Source: Clostridiales bacterium (GTDB lineage Bacteria > Bacillota > Clostridia > Saccharofermentanales > Saccharofermentanaceae). Taken from it: 64,000 bases of DNA. Location: assembly GCA_017551865.1 (NCBI GenBank), contig JAFZKB010000027.1, positions 124,001 through 188,000 on the forward strand, read 5' to 3'. Below, piece after piece: positions 35,892-44,137 of the stretch. The notes under the pieces were generated by a model. The model saw only the letters and a list, made by a program, of their open reading frames with translations. It was not told where the DNA came from and searched no databases. How positions within the stretch are numbered: the first letter of the stretch is position 1; each line of letters starts with the position of its first letter. Both the position numbers and the translations under genes were made by a program.

Positions 35892-36413
35892 TCAGTTTTT
35901 CTTCGGAGCAAGGAACATGACCATGTTCCTACCCTCTATCTTGGCCGGCTTATCTACCTGGCCGAACTCTGCGCACAGTGACGCAAACTTCTCCATTACA
36001 GCGTAACCCTGATTCTGGTAAGCCATTTCACGGCCACGGAACTTCACGATTACTTTGACTCTGTTTCCATCCTTTAAGAAACGACATGCGTTCTTCGTCT
36101 TGACATTCAGATCGTGATCTTCTGTTGTCAGCTTCATGCCGACTTCCTTTGTCTCGATCACTTTCTGGTTCTTACGGGCTTCCTTCTCACGCTTAGCCTG
36201 CTCAAACAGATACTTGCCGTAATCCATTACTTTGCAGACCGGGTTGTCCGGGTTATTTGCGATCAGTACAAGATCAAGTCCTGCAAGATCAGCGGCTTTT
36301 CTGGCCTGCTCGATCGGAACGATACCGACCATCGTACCATCTGCATCAATCAGTCGCACCTTCTCAAAACGAATTTCTTCGTTGATCGGCTGCCCATTCG
36401 TTTGTCTGGCGAT
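35892..36413 (-). CDS. infC: Translation initiation factor IF-3 (AUC start codon)
   Basis: 173 aa if begun at ATC (36413): reading on gives IARQTNGQPINEEIRFEKV, the normal IF-3 N-terminus. A later in-frame GTG at 36359 would leave 155 aa without the first strand and without a ribosome binding site, whereas AAGGAGG lies nine bases before the ATC. No ATG, GTG or TTG is in frame in that stretch. IF-3 binds the 30S subunit, rejects non-canonical start codons and, in E. coli, represses its own AUU-started gene, so an AUC start fits the same self-control logic. Core motifs LDLVLIANNPDNPVCKVMDYGK and VKVIVKFRGREM are present. Confidence 0.93.
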   Translation of the reverse strand: MARQTNGQPINEEIRFEKVRLIDADGTMVGIVPIEQARKAADLAGLDLVLIANNPDNPVCKVMDYGKYLFEQAKREKEARKNQKVIETKEVGMKLTTEDHDLNVKTKNACRFLKDGNRVKVIVKFRGREMAYQNQGYAVMEKFASLCAEFGQVDKPAKIEGRNMVMFLAPKKN

Positions 36414-36429
36414 AAGAACACACCTCCTT

Positions 36430-36553
36430 CAAATCAAAAACGGAGTGAAACATTCCGCTTCACTCCGTCAAAACTTACTTCAAAATAAGCCACTTTAGTG
36501 AACCTCTTCATCGAAACTTGAGGTGAGAAGCGGAAACTCCTACTTGCTGTAAC
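36430..36553 (-). ncRNA. L20-type leader/attenuator ahead of infC-rpmI-rplT
   Basis: About 140 nt of leader between the promoter and infC. It ends in a terminator stem ACGGAGTGAA/TTCACTCCGT (36440-36468) with TTTTTGATTT on the minus strand, placed directly before the ribosome binding site. Upstream complementary stretches rich in GAAACTCC and GCGG could form an alternative fold. Position and form match the Bacillota L20 leader that lets L20 stop transcription of its operon. Confidence 0.8.
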
Positions 36554-36559
36554 TTCAAC

Positions 36560-36588
36560 ATAATAATCGTTAGTCACAGGCTTGTCAA
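36560..36588 (-). promoter_or_regulatory. Consensus promoter of infC-rpmI-rplT
   Basis: -35 TTGACA (36583-36588) and -10 TATTAT (36560-36565) on the minus strand, 17-bp spacer. Confidence 0.88.
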
Positions 36589-36696
36589 GCAAAAAATCCA
36601 TTTTTCTACGGGATCTTTTGCAGCCTCACATATTTTACATGAAAATCGATCTCCGCGCCATACCTTGACAGATAATATCCCAGTCGTTCCTTATTA

Positions 36697-36705
36697 TGCT
36701 ATAAT
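36697..36705 (+). promoter_or_regulatory. Extended -10 promoter of the aminotransferase gene
   Basis: TATGC followed by TATAAT (36700-36705). A TTGACA at 36665-36670 is 29 bp away, too far for a normal pair, so this is read as an extended -10 promoter. Confidence 0.6.
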
Positions 36706-36754
36706 CCCATATAGCAAATCCGTGCAGTGCACAAAGAAAAAGGAAGTGGACAAG

Positions 36755-37930
36755 ATGATTTCTAAAGAGATAGAAGCAAAACTTTCCGGCGGTTCCCTGA
36801 TCCGCAAGATGTTTGATGAGGGCGCAAGACTTAAGAAGATCTACGGCGACGATAAGGTATTCGACTTTTCCATCGGCAACCCTGACCTCGAGCCTCCGAA
36901 GGAAGTAAAGGATGCTCTGATCGAGCTTGCAAATGCGAACATCCCGGGCATGCATGGCTATATGGCCAATGCCGGTTACCCTGAGACAAGACAGGCGATC
37001 GCAGATAAGCTCTCTGCCGAGAGCGGCGTATCTATCGGGATCGATTCGATCTGCATGACCTGCGGCGCGGCCTCCGGCATGAACAACATCCTTCGTGCCA
37101 TCATTGAGCCGGGCGACGAGATATTGCTACTTGCCCCTTTCTTCCTTGAGTATTTGAACTATATATCCAATGTCAAAGGAGTTCCGGTCATCGTTAATAC
37201 TGATCCGGATACTTTCCTTCCGGTCATGTCCGAGATCGAAAAGGCCATCACACCGAAGACGAAGGCGATCATCATCAACTCCCCGAACAATCCGAGCGGT
37301 GCGATCTATCCGAAGGAAGTACTTGTTGAGCTCAACGCACTTCTTAAAAAGCAGGATCATGTGATCCACGTGATTTCCGATGAGCCGTATATCGACCTTG
37401 CGTACGATGGCATGAAAGTCCCTTCTTCCCTTACCTGCTTCGACGATCTCATCATCTGCTTTTCCTGGAGTAAATCTCTTTCTCTTCCGGGGGAGCGTAT
37501 CGGTTACACATGCGTAAGCCCGAAGCACACTGACTTTGCTCTTCTTACCCAGGCACTTGTTCTCTGCAACCGTATCCTGGGCGCCGTTAACGCACCGGCT
37601 CTTATGCAGCGTGTCGTTGCCAAGGCGCTGAACGCGAAGGTGGATGTACCGAACTACGAGAGAAGAAGAAATCTGCTTTATGATATCATCACGGAAGCAG
37701 GCTTCACCTGCACCAAACCGCAAGGAGCACTTTATCTTTTCATGAAGACACCGATCGAGGATACGGCTTTCTGTGAAGTCTGTGCGAAGTATAACGTATT
37801 AGTCGTTCCGGGTTCGGCATTTAAGCGCGAGGGATATGTCCGTCTTGCATTCTGCGTATCGGAAAAGACGATTACTGGTTCCAAAGATGCCTTCGAAGCT
37901 ATCGCAAAAGAGCTGGGGCTTAAGAAGTAA
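36755..37930 (+). CDS. PLP-dependent class I/II aminotransferase
   Basis: 391 aa from the ATG at 36755, with AGGAAGTGG upstream; a longer frame to 36665 covers the promoter and is rejected. Fold type I signatures: DFSIGNPDLEPP near the N-terminus, TCGAASGMNNIL, IINSPNNPSGAIYP (PLP-pyridine contact) and SWSKSLSLPGERIGY, whose Lys forms the Schiff base; LVVPGSAFKREGYVRLAFCV carries the substrate-carboxylate Arg. Likely an aspartate/aromatic-type aminotransferase; substrate not resolved. It is a lone plus-strand gene, its stop 12 bp from the convergent thiN. Confidence 0.93.
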   Translation: MISKEIEAKLSGGSLIRKMFDEGARLKKIYGDDKVFDFSIGNPDLEPPKEVKDALIELANANIPGMHGYMANAGYPETRQAIADKLSAESGVSIGIDSICMTCGAASGMNNILRAIIEPGDEILLLAPFFLEYLNYISNVKGVPVIVNTDPDTFLPVMSEIEKAITPKTKAIIINSPNNPSGAIYPKEVLVELNALLKKQDHVIHVISDEPYIDLAYDGMKVPSSLTCFDDLIICFSWSKSLSLPGERIGYTCVSPKHTDFALLTQALVLCNRILGAVNAPALMQRVVAKALNAKVDVPNYERRRNLLYDIITEAGFTCTKPQGALYLFMKTPIEDTAFCEVCAKYNVLVVPGSAFKREGYVRLAFCVSEKTITGSKDAFEAIAKELGLKK

Positions 37931-37942
37931 AACCTTATATCC

Positions 37943-38596
37943 TTAGACTTTAGGAGTAACGATCACGAGCATGGTTCCGTCTTTCATGTCGAAGCCATGC
38001 TCTTTTTCTGTCATATCAAATTCATTGCTTACGGTAAAAGAACTGCCCGGCACGATATTCTGATCAGAAAGAGGATACTTCATGCCGACAGTAGATACAC
38101 CGGAAGCACCTTTTCCCAGTGGAATCAGCGAACAGGTGTTTTCTTTCTTTCGAAGTTCTTCGGAAACACGCCAGGAAGCCTTACCGAGGAGCGGATAGAC
38201 CCATGTCATACCATCTGTAGCTTTTATGTGATAGCCCTCCTCATGAAGACGCATCACAAGGAGCATATTCGACATCACGTGATCGAGCCGGCCTACTAAG
38301 GAGGTCACGAAGATGATCTCTTTTTCTTTCGGAACACTTAAAAGGCAAAGCTCCGAATCCGTCATATCCTTTTCGACAGGAAAGAGCTTATGGGACACCT
38401 CATTGGATTTCAGCCAGGAAACGGTCTCTTCAGAAATGGAATCCATATCGCCCCAGACTGTGTCAGGCACGATGTTATATGGCATCAGAGAATCGGCGCC
38501 GCTGTCTGCGCAGATGATCGATTCCGCACTTTTAATGATCGGAAGGAGATTCCCGATATTCTTATTCGGACCGCCGGCGATTACGACAACGCACAC
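37943..38596 (-). CDS. thiN: Thiamine diphosphokinase
   Basis: 217 aa, GTG start at 38596 with AAGGAG upstream, inside the last codons of rpe. It transfers pyrophosphate from ATP to thiamine. Signatures: VIAGGPNKN, ICADSGADSLM, GDMDSIS (metal-binding Asp pair), EKDMTDSEL and SLVGRLDHVMSN, followed by the C-terminal beta domain. This gene normally ends the prkC-rsgA-rpe-thiN run in Bacillota. Confidence 0.93.
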   Translation of the reverse strand: MCVVVIAGGPNKNIGNLLPIIKSAESIICADSGADSLMPYNIVPDTVWGDMDSISEETVSWLKSNEVSHKLFPVEKDMTDSELCLLSVPKEKEIIFVTSLVGRLDHVMSNMLLVMRLHEEGYHIKATDGMTWVYPLLGKASWRVSEELRKKENTCSLIPLGKGASGVSTVGMKYPLSDQNIVPGSSFTVSNEFDMTEKEHGFDMKDGTMLVIVTPKV

Positions 38597-39240
38597 GAGA
38601 GTAGCTCCTTTACCGCACTGGCATGATCCTTGTTAGAGAACACGGCAGATCCGGCCACAAGATAGCTGGCACCGGCAGAAACGACACGCGGTGCTGTCTC
38701 ATCGCAGATTCCGCCGTCCACCGAGATAATGGTGTCGGCATCGATTTCATCGATGACTTTTCTTACCGCCGCAATCCTCGAAAGAGATTCCTCCATAAAG
38801 TGCTGGCCGCCAAAACCCGGGCGGACAGACATAACCAGCACAAGATCGCACTTGGTCACGTAAGGCAGTACTTTTTCAATAGGCGTATCGGGATGGATCG
38901 AGATACCTGCTCTCTTTCCAAGTTTACGTATCGCTTCGATGGCCGCATCCGGATCCTCTACTGTTTCCACATGGAAAGTGAGCATATCCGCGCCGGCATC
39001 GGCAAAGGGTTTAAAGAAGTCCATCGGGTTCGTGACCATCAGGTGCACGTCGAAGATCATGTTCGTTGCTTTTCGGATCGATTCCACGACCGGGACACCG
39101 AAAGTCAGATTCGGAACATAATGGCCGTCCATTACGTCGATATGCAGATACGAAGTCGCCGCCTCCACTTCTTTAATCTCTTCATTGAGACGGCCACAGT
39201 CAGCAGCCAGTATGGATGGTGCGATCACCACATCGTTCAT
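38581..39240 (-). CDS. rpe: Ribulose-phosphate 3-epimerase
   Basis: 219 aa TIM barrel. Interconverts ribulose 5-phosphate and xylulose 5-phosphate in the pentose phosphate pathway. APSILAADCGRL at the start, HIDVMDGHYVPNLTFG (metal His and catalytic Asp), DVHLMVTNP, HVETVEDPD, MSVRPGFGGQHFM and ISVDGGICDETAP. Its end overlaps the GTG start of thiN by 16 bp. Confidence 0.97.
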   Translation of the reverse strand: MNDVVIAPSILAADCGRLNEEIKEVEAATSYLHIDVMDGHYVPNLTFGVPVVESIRKATNMIFDVHLMVTNPMDFFKPFADAGADMLTFHVETVEDPDAAIEAIRKLGKRAGISIHPDTPIEKVLPYVTKCDLVLVMSVRPGFGGQHFMEESLSRIAAVRKVIDEIDADTIISVDGGICDETAPRVVSAGASYLVAGSAVFSNKDHASAVKELLSCALS

Positions 39241-39256
39241 GTAACAAACCTTCCTT

Positions 39257-40150
39257 CTATTTCCCGTATCTTTTCGAATTCTCTATTATTATATCCAAAA
39301 ATTCACGATAGCGCGCAAGTCTTCCTGAAGAAATCCCGCTTTCGTCCACCGCACATCCGAGCTCCCCGTTATGGCGGCAGTCGAGGAAACGGCACTTCCC
39401 GTGTATAGCCTGAAGCTCCGGGTATCCGCCGATAAGATCTTCTTCCTGAAGGCCGATCCGATCCACATCGAGCGAAGAAAAACCGGGCGTATCGATCAAA
39501 AAGCCGCCCTCATACGGGAAAAGCTCAACATGGCGCGTCGTATGCTTTCCTCTTTTCAGCCGTTCACTGATATTACCGACTTCGATATGATCCATGCCCG
39601 TCAATCGGTGGCAGAGCGTGGATTTCCCGACACCGGACTGACCGGCAATACCCACGGTATGTCCGGAAAAGATCTCATGGATCTGCTTTTGCGGGAGCAT
39701 CGTATCTTCAGAAGATTCGACTACTTCAAAACCCGCGTTCCTGTATTCTTCGGAAAGCTCATCCGCGCGCTCGCGCGAAAGGTCCGTCTTCGTCAGCCAG
39801 ATCAGGGGCTGGATGTGAAGTTTGGCGCAGATCGTCAGAAGCTTATCCAAAAGCTTCAGGTCCGGTTCAGGATTAAACGTCGAGACAGCGATGATCAGAA
39901 TGTCGATATTAGCGACACTGGGCCGGATCAGAAGATTCTTCCTCTCCTTAATGGAGAGGATCGTATACGGAATATCCGGATCTCCTGACGGTTCCACCGT
40001 ACAGAAGTCTCCGACCGTAGGCGTCAATTTACTCTTCCGGAATATTCCTCTCGGATAGGCAAGTACAGTTGATCCTTCTTCAAGAAGGATCGAATAAGAT
40101 CCGCCTATGCCCTTTGTGATCCTGCCATTCTTCTGTTCCCCCATGAACAT
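39257..40150 (-). CDS. rsgA: Ribosome small-subunit GTPase RsgA
   Basis: About 297 aa. Circularly permuted GTPase that helps mature the 30S subunit. N-terminal OB fold (GIGGSYSILLEEGSTVLAYPRG), G4 LTKTDL, then G1 GQSGVGKSTL and G3 DTPGF, in the permuted order, and a C-terminal zinc-binding part with CRFLDCRHNGELGCAV. Start uncertain: ATG at 40150 or 40144, or a TTG at 40162 overlapping the prkC stop. Same gene order as in most Bacillota. Confidence 0.95.
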   Translation of the reverse strand: MFMGEQKNGRITKGIGGSYSILLEEGSTVLAYPRGIFRKSKLTPTVGDFCTVEPSGDPDIPYTILSIKERKNLLIRPSVANIDILIIAVSTFNPEPDLKLLDKLLTICAKLHIQPLIWLTKTDLSRERADELSEEYRNAGFEVVESSEDTMLPQKQIHEIFSGHTVGIAGQSGVGKSTLCHRLTGMDHIEVGNISERLKRGKHTTRHVELFPYEGGFLIDTPGFSSLDVDRIGLQEEDLIGGYPELQAIHGKCRFLDCRHNGELGCAVDESGISSGRLARYREFLDIIIENSKRYGK

Positions 40151-40158
40151 CTGCCCTT

Positions 40159-42348
40159 TCAATGCCGTTCATGACTTCTTCCGAAGTGATGATGTCCGCC
40201 ATTTTCGGAATCTTCACCTCGCTGATCACCACCCGCCGGCGGATCCGGCGGATTCGGGTCACTCGGTTCAGAAGGCGGCGGGACAGGTGTCGGTGTCGGC
40301 TCCGGTGTCGGAGTAGGTGTCGGTTCCGGAGTAGGCGTTGCCGACGGAACCGGCTCAAACACAGCCGTCAGGTACACATCATTGCCCGGCATCACGAATG
40401 TGTAGGATGCAGAGTAACTGATCGGGTTATTCATGAGATCGACCCATGCCACGAACTGATAACCGATGCTCGGCACAGCCGTGATCGTTACAGGTGTATT
40501 CTGCGCATAGAGTCCGTCACCGGTCACAGAGCCTTCGCCCTGAACGGAGAGCATGACGTCAAATCCAATGACCTCAGGCGTTGGTGTCGGCGTACCGCCA
40601 CGTTCGAGATCCTCTGCATTTCCGACATAAATTCGGATCGCAGACTTTCTCTGTACCTTCGTTCCCGGTCTCGGATCTGTAAGCAGCACGAAAAGCTCTG
40701 TCTCGCTTAATCCCTGCTCCTGCAGTTCCGGACTGATCTCGATCTCTCCAAGTATAAGTTCGGCCTGATCGATCATCTCTCTGGCGGTCTTTAAGTCCTT
40801 CTTAATGATATTCGGCACTTCGATCTCCGAAGACTTCTTGGCGAATACGATCGTAATGTCCGAACCCGGCTTCACAGGAGTGCCCGCCGGTGGTTCAGTA
40901 CGGATAACGAGGCCCTCTTCTATGGAATTATCGATCTCCGGATGAACGAAAACGTTATATCCGTCCACCTTGAGTTTCTCATATGCTTCGGAATAGAGTT
41001 TACCGGTAAAGTCCTCAAGTTCAACGGCATCCGGTGCTTTACTTACGGTCAGGATCAGGACATTTACGGAACTGTTATTCTTCATCTCCATACCCGGCTG
41101 GATATTCTGCTTGATGACGACATTGGCAGCATAGTCGGTCCGGACTTCATATTCGACTTTATAAGACGTGAAGCTATGTTCTTCAAAACTCTGCTGGACT
41201 TCGACGATGGTCTTACCGACATAATCCTGAATGATAAACACATTCTGCGTCTCCTGCTTGACGAACTTCTTCAATGTATCCGTCACAAGGTACGTAAGAC
41301 CGATCAGAAGGCCGACGATCAGGATAACGACCGCGATGACGATCAGGTTATCCTTCCATCTGGATCTTCTTCTCGTCTTGATGGAACGTTCGATATCCTT
41401 GAGTTTTCCGTAATTGGGCTCCTGACGGATCGACGGGGAAACTCCCGTCACGTCGAAGTTCTCCTTCGGGGATTCAAGATTGGTATCCACGATACCATAA
41501 GAGCCGTTCGGGTCCACCATAAGGGAATCGAGCTCGGTGACCATCTCACGGATGGACTTATAACGGAGTTTCGGATCTTTCTGCATAGCCTTCTGGATGA
41601 TCGCATCAAGACCCTGCGGGATACCCGGAACAAAGGAGGATGCATACGGCACCGGCTCCTGAAGATGTTTCACGGCGATCGCTACAGAGTTTTCTCCGTC
41701 AAAAGGAACACGTCCGGTCACCATCTCAAACAGTGTAACACCGAGAGAATAGATATCGGAACTCGGGCTGACGATACCGCCTCTGGCCTGCTCCGGTGAA
41801 AAATAATGAACAGATCCCAGCGCACCGCCGGATGTCAATGTGATCGTATGGTTCGTCGAGGCATGTGCAATACCGAAGTCCGTTACCTTCGCGATACGGT
41901 CACGGGTGATCAGGATATTGTGCGGCTTGATGTCACGATGCACGATACCGTTCTGATGCGCCGTATCGAGCGCCATACCGACCTGGATAACGATCGGGAC
42001 AGCAACTTTCCAGTCAAGATGTCCGTTTTGAAGGATCATGTCCTTGACGGTGATGCCTTCGACATATTCCTGCACCATGTAGCGGATATTCCCTTCCTGA
42101 CCGACACCGAATACATGAACGATGTTGGCATGCGAAAGCGATGAAGCGGCTTTGGCCTCCGTATCAAAGCGCTTGATGAATTCCAGATTGGTAGCAAATT
42201 CCTGCTTAAGGATCTTGATCGCTACGTTCATTCCCGAAGAAAGGTCCGTGGCGAGATATACATCTGCCATACCCCCGGAACCGATCAGCTTAATGATCCT
42301 GTATCTTCCACCTAGTATCATGCCCTCCGGGCTCATTGTCGTACTCAT
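40159..42348 (-). CDS. prkC: PASTA-domain serine/threonine kinase with extra extracellular domain
   Basis: 729 aa. Cytoplasmic kinase domain at about 15-280 (IGSGGMADVYLATD, AIKIL, HRDIKPHNILI, DFGIAHAS, GSVHYFSPEQARGG), juxtamembrane region, one transmembrane helix at about 345-367, three PASTA repeats (about 378-580), then an unusual beta module at about 595-690 (VTITAVPSIGYQFVAWVDL, YTFVMPGNDVYLTAVFEP) of the InlB-B/bacterial-repeat type, and a Pro/Thr/Glu tail ending in a His-rich patch. PASTA kinases sense muropeptides and control growth, division and sporulation. The additional module and tail are not part of typical PrkC. The adjacent PP2C gene overlaps by ATGA. Confidence 0.94.
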   Translation of the reverse strand: MSTTMSPEGMILGGRYRIIKLIGSGGMADVYLATDLSSGMNVAIKILKQEFATNLEFIKRFDTEAKAASSLSHANIVHVFGVGQEGNIRYMVQEYVEGITVKDMILQNGHLDWKVAVPIVIQVGMALDTAHQNGIVHRDIKPHNILITRDRIAKVTDFGIAHASTNHTITLTSGGALGSVHYFSPEQARGGIVSPSSDIYSLGVTLFEMVTGRVPFDGENSVAIAVKHLQEPVPYASSFVPGIPQGLDAIIQKAMQKDPKLRYKSIREMVTELDSLMVDPNGSYGIVDTNLESPKENFDVTGVSPSIRQEPNYGKLKDIERSIKTRRRSRWKDNLIVIAVVILIVGLLIGLTYLVTDTLKKFVKQETQNVFIIQDYVGKTIVEVQQSFEEHSFTSYKVEYEVRTDYAANVVIKQNIQPGMEMKNNSSVNVLILTVSKAPDAVELEDFTGKLYSEAYEKLKVDGYNVFVHPEIDNSIEEGLVIRTEPPAGTPVKPGSDITIVFAKKSSEIEVPNIIKKDLKTAREMIDQAELILGEIEISPELQEQGLSETELFVLLTDPRPGTKVQRKSAIRIYVGNAEDLERGGTPTPTPEVIGFDVMLSVQGEGSVTGDGLYAQNTPVTITAVPSIGYQFVAWVDLMNNPISYSASYTFVMPGNDVYLTAVFEPVPSATPTPEPTPTPTPEPTPTPVPPPSEPSDPNPPDPPAGGDQRGEDSENGGHHHFGRSHERH

Positions 42349-43100
42349 GCTTTCTCCTTATTTTTTCGTATCTCGCACTCTGCGATGATCATCGATATGT
42401 TGTCCGGGGCGCCGGCCGCTTCGGCCAGGTCTTTCAGAAGCTGAAGGCAGTAGTTCAGATCCTTGTGCTTACGAAGCACCGCCCGTATCGTTTTGTCTTC
42501 CACACAGCCGTAAAGGCCATCTGAACACAAAAGTATAACATCTCCATTACTAATTGCAACTGAGAAGGTGTCCGGCTTGACATACTCATTCACGCCAAGG
42601 GACCGAAGAAGCACATGACGCTTCGGATGACTTCTCGCCTCATCCTTCGTGATCATGCCCTTTTCCACCATCCGCTGCACCAGCGTATGGTCGGTCGTCA
42701 GTGTCTGCAGTTTCTGTCCGTGAAGAAGATACGCGCGGCAGTCGCCGATATGCGAAAGATAAAGTGTCTTATCGCGAAGGACAGCTACTGTAAGTGTCGT
42801 ACCCATGCCCCGGTAACGGAAGCTGCCGAGAGATGCCAGGTACACCTTCACGTTTGCTTTTTCCAAAGTAAAAGAAAGGAGTTTTAAAAGTTTCTGGGGA
42901 TCGTCCGCTTCGAAAAGATAGTCATTCAAAGACTGGGTCACATATTCGACCGCCGTCTGGCTGGCCAGTTCCCCTGCTGCATGACCGCCCATGCCGTCCG
43001 CGATGACGAAACACTCGTCTTTTCCCACGGAAAACACGGAAAGACAATCCTCATTGTTTGTGCGCACCAGACCTTTGTCGGATACACTCACTACTTTCAT
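42345..43100 (-). CDS. stp: PP2C-type serine/threonine phosphatase
   Basis: 251 aa, cytoplasmic. It reverses PrkC phosphorylation. Metal-binding and catalytic motifs: DKGLVRTNNEDCLSV, VIADGMGGHAAGELASQ, LYLSHIGDCRAYLL, DVILLCSDGLYGC and AGAPDNISMII. Start ATG at 43100 overlaps rlmN (ATGA); its end overlaps prkC likewise. The kinase-phosphatase pair is therefore translationally coupled. Confidence 0.95.
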   Translation of the reverse strand: MKVVSVSDKGLVRTNNEDCLSVFSVGKDECFVIADGMGGHAAGELASQTAVEYVTQSLNDYLFEADDPQKLLKLLSFTLEKANVKVYLASLGSFRYRGMGTTLTVAVLRDKTLYLSHIGDCRAYLLHGQKLQTLTTDHTLVQRMVEKGMITKDEARSHPKRHVLLRSLGVNEYVKPDTFSVAISNGDVILLCSDGLYGCVEDKTIRAVLRKHKDLNYCLQLLKDLAEAAGAPDNISMIIAECEIRKNKEKA

Positions 43101-44137
43101 GTCTCTTTCTTCTCCTGCAAACCTCTGCGCAACTGACCGCAGGCGGCCATAATATCCGTGCCCATTTCCCTTCGGATGGTCACGGTCATGCCGAGTTTCT
43201 CGAGAAGATCCTGGAAGGCGCGGACCGACGCAGGCTTGCTTCTCTTAAACGGGCTGCCATCAAATTCATTGGCAGCAATCAGATTGATATGACAGTGAAT
43301 GCCCTTCAGGACTTTTGCCAGTTCTCTGGCGCACTCCGGTGTATCGTTGACCCCGTCAAAAAGAGAATACTCGAAAGTGATCCTCCTGTTCGTATTGCGC
43401 TCATAAGTACGACAGGCGTCGAGGAGCTCCGAAAGGCTGTATTTATTCGCGATCGGCATAATGCTCTTTCTCAGTTCATCGTTTGGCGCATGTAGGGAGA
43501 CCGACAGGTTCACCTGCATATCATTCTCCGAAAATTGTATCATTTGCGGCACAAGACCGCAAGTTGACACGGTGATGTGGCGGGCGCCCAAGTTCAAGCC
43601 CTTTTCGTCATTGGCGAGGTGCAAAAAGCCGATCAGTTCGTCATAGTTATCGAATGGTTCGCCGATCCCCATGACGACCACGCTGTGGATCCTCTCTCCT
43701 GCAAAAGAACCGGCCAGGAGCACCTGTCCGAGCATCTCACCGCGGGTCAGGGATCTTCCGAAACCGGCGTGGGCGGAGGCACAGAAACGGCAGCCCATCT
43801 TGCATCCGGCCTGGGAAGAGATACAGATCGAAAGTCCGGTCTTATAGCGCATGAGCACCGTCTCGATGCAGTGTCCGTCGTATAAATGGAACACGAACTT
43901 CTGTGTCCCGTCGATCTTTGACACCAGATGCTTATCGATACTCATGCTCTCATAGACGAAGTCTTCCCGGATCGCGTCTTTTACGGCACCCGGGACATTA
44001 CTCATCTTATCCATATCGAGTACGCCTTTGCTGTACCACGAGTAGATCTGGGAAGCCCGAAACTTCGGAAATCCCTTCTCCTTCATATATTCTTCCCAGG
44101 AGGGAAGATCGAGATCGAGAACAAATCTTTTACTCAT
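43097..44137 (-). CDS. rlmN: 23S rRNA (adenine-2503-C2) methyltransferase RlmN
   Basis: 346 aa radical SAM enzyme. It methylates A2503 in 23S rRNA and A37 in some tRNAs. The CKMGCRFC motif (CxxxCxxC) binds [4Fe-4S]; GRSLTRGEMLGQV, VVMGIGEPFDNYDEL, ITVSTCGLVPQM and VSLHAPNDELRKSIMPI follow, and a catalytic Cys lies in the C-terminal MAACGQLRRG. Its start overlaps rsmB by ATGA. Order rsmB-rlmN-stp-prkC is conserved. Confidence 0.95.
   Translation of the reverse strand: MSKRFVLDLDLPSWEEYMKEKGFPKFRASQIYSWYSKGVLDMDKMSNVPGAVKDAIREDFVYESMSIDKHLVSKIDGTQKFVFHLYDGHCIETVLMRYKTGLSICISSQAGCKMGCRFCASAHAGFGRSLTRGEMLGQVLLAGSFAGERIHSVVVMGIGEPFDNYDELIGFLHLANDEKGLNLGARHITVSTCGLVPQMIQFSENDMQVNLSVSLHAPNDELRKSIMPIANKYSLSELLDACRTYERNTNRRITFEYSLFDGVNDTPECARELAKVLKGIHCHINLIAANEFDGSPFKRSKPASVRAFQDLLEKLGMTVTIRREMGTDIMAACGQLRRGLQEKKET

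Noticed and set aside
36665..36705. TTGACA (36665) as -35 of the aminotransferase promoter
   Set aside because: The spacing to TATAAT is 29 bp, far outside the 16-18 bp range.
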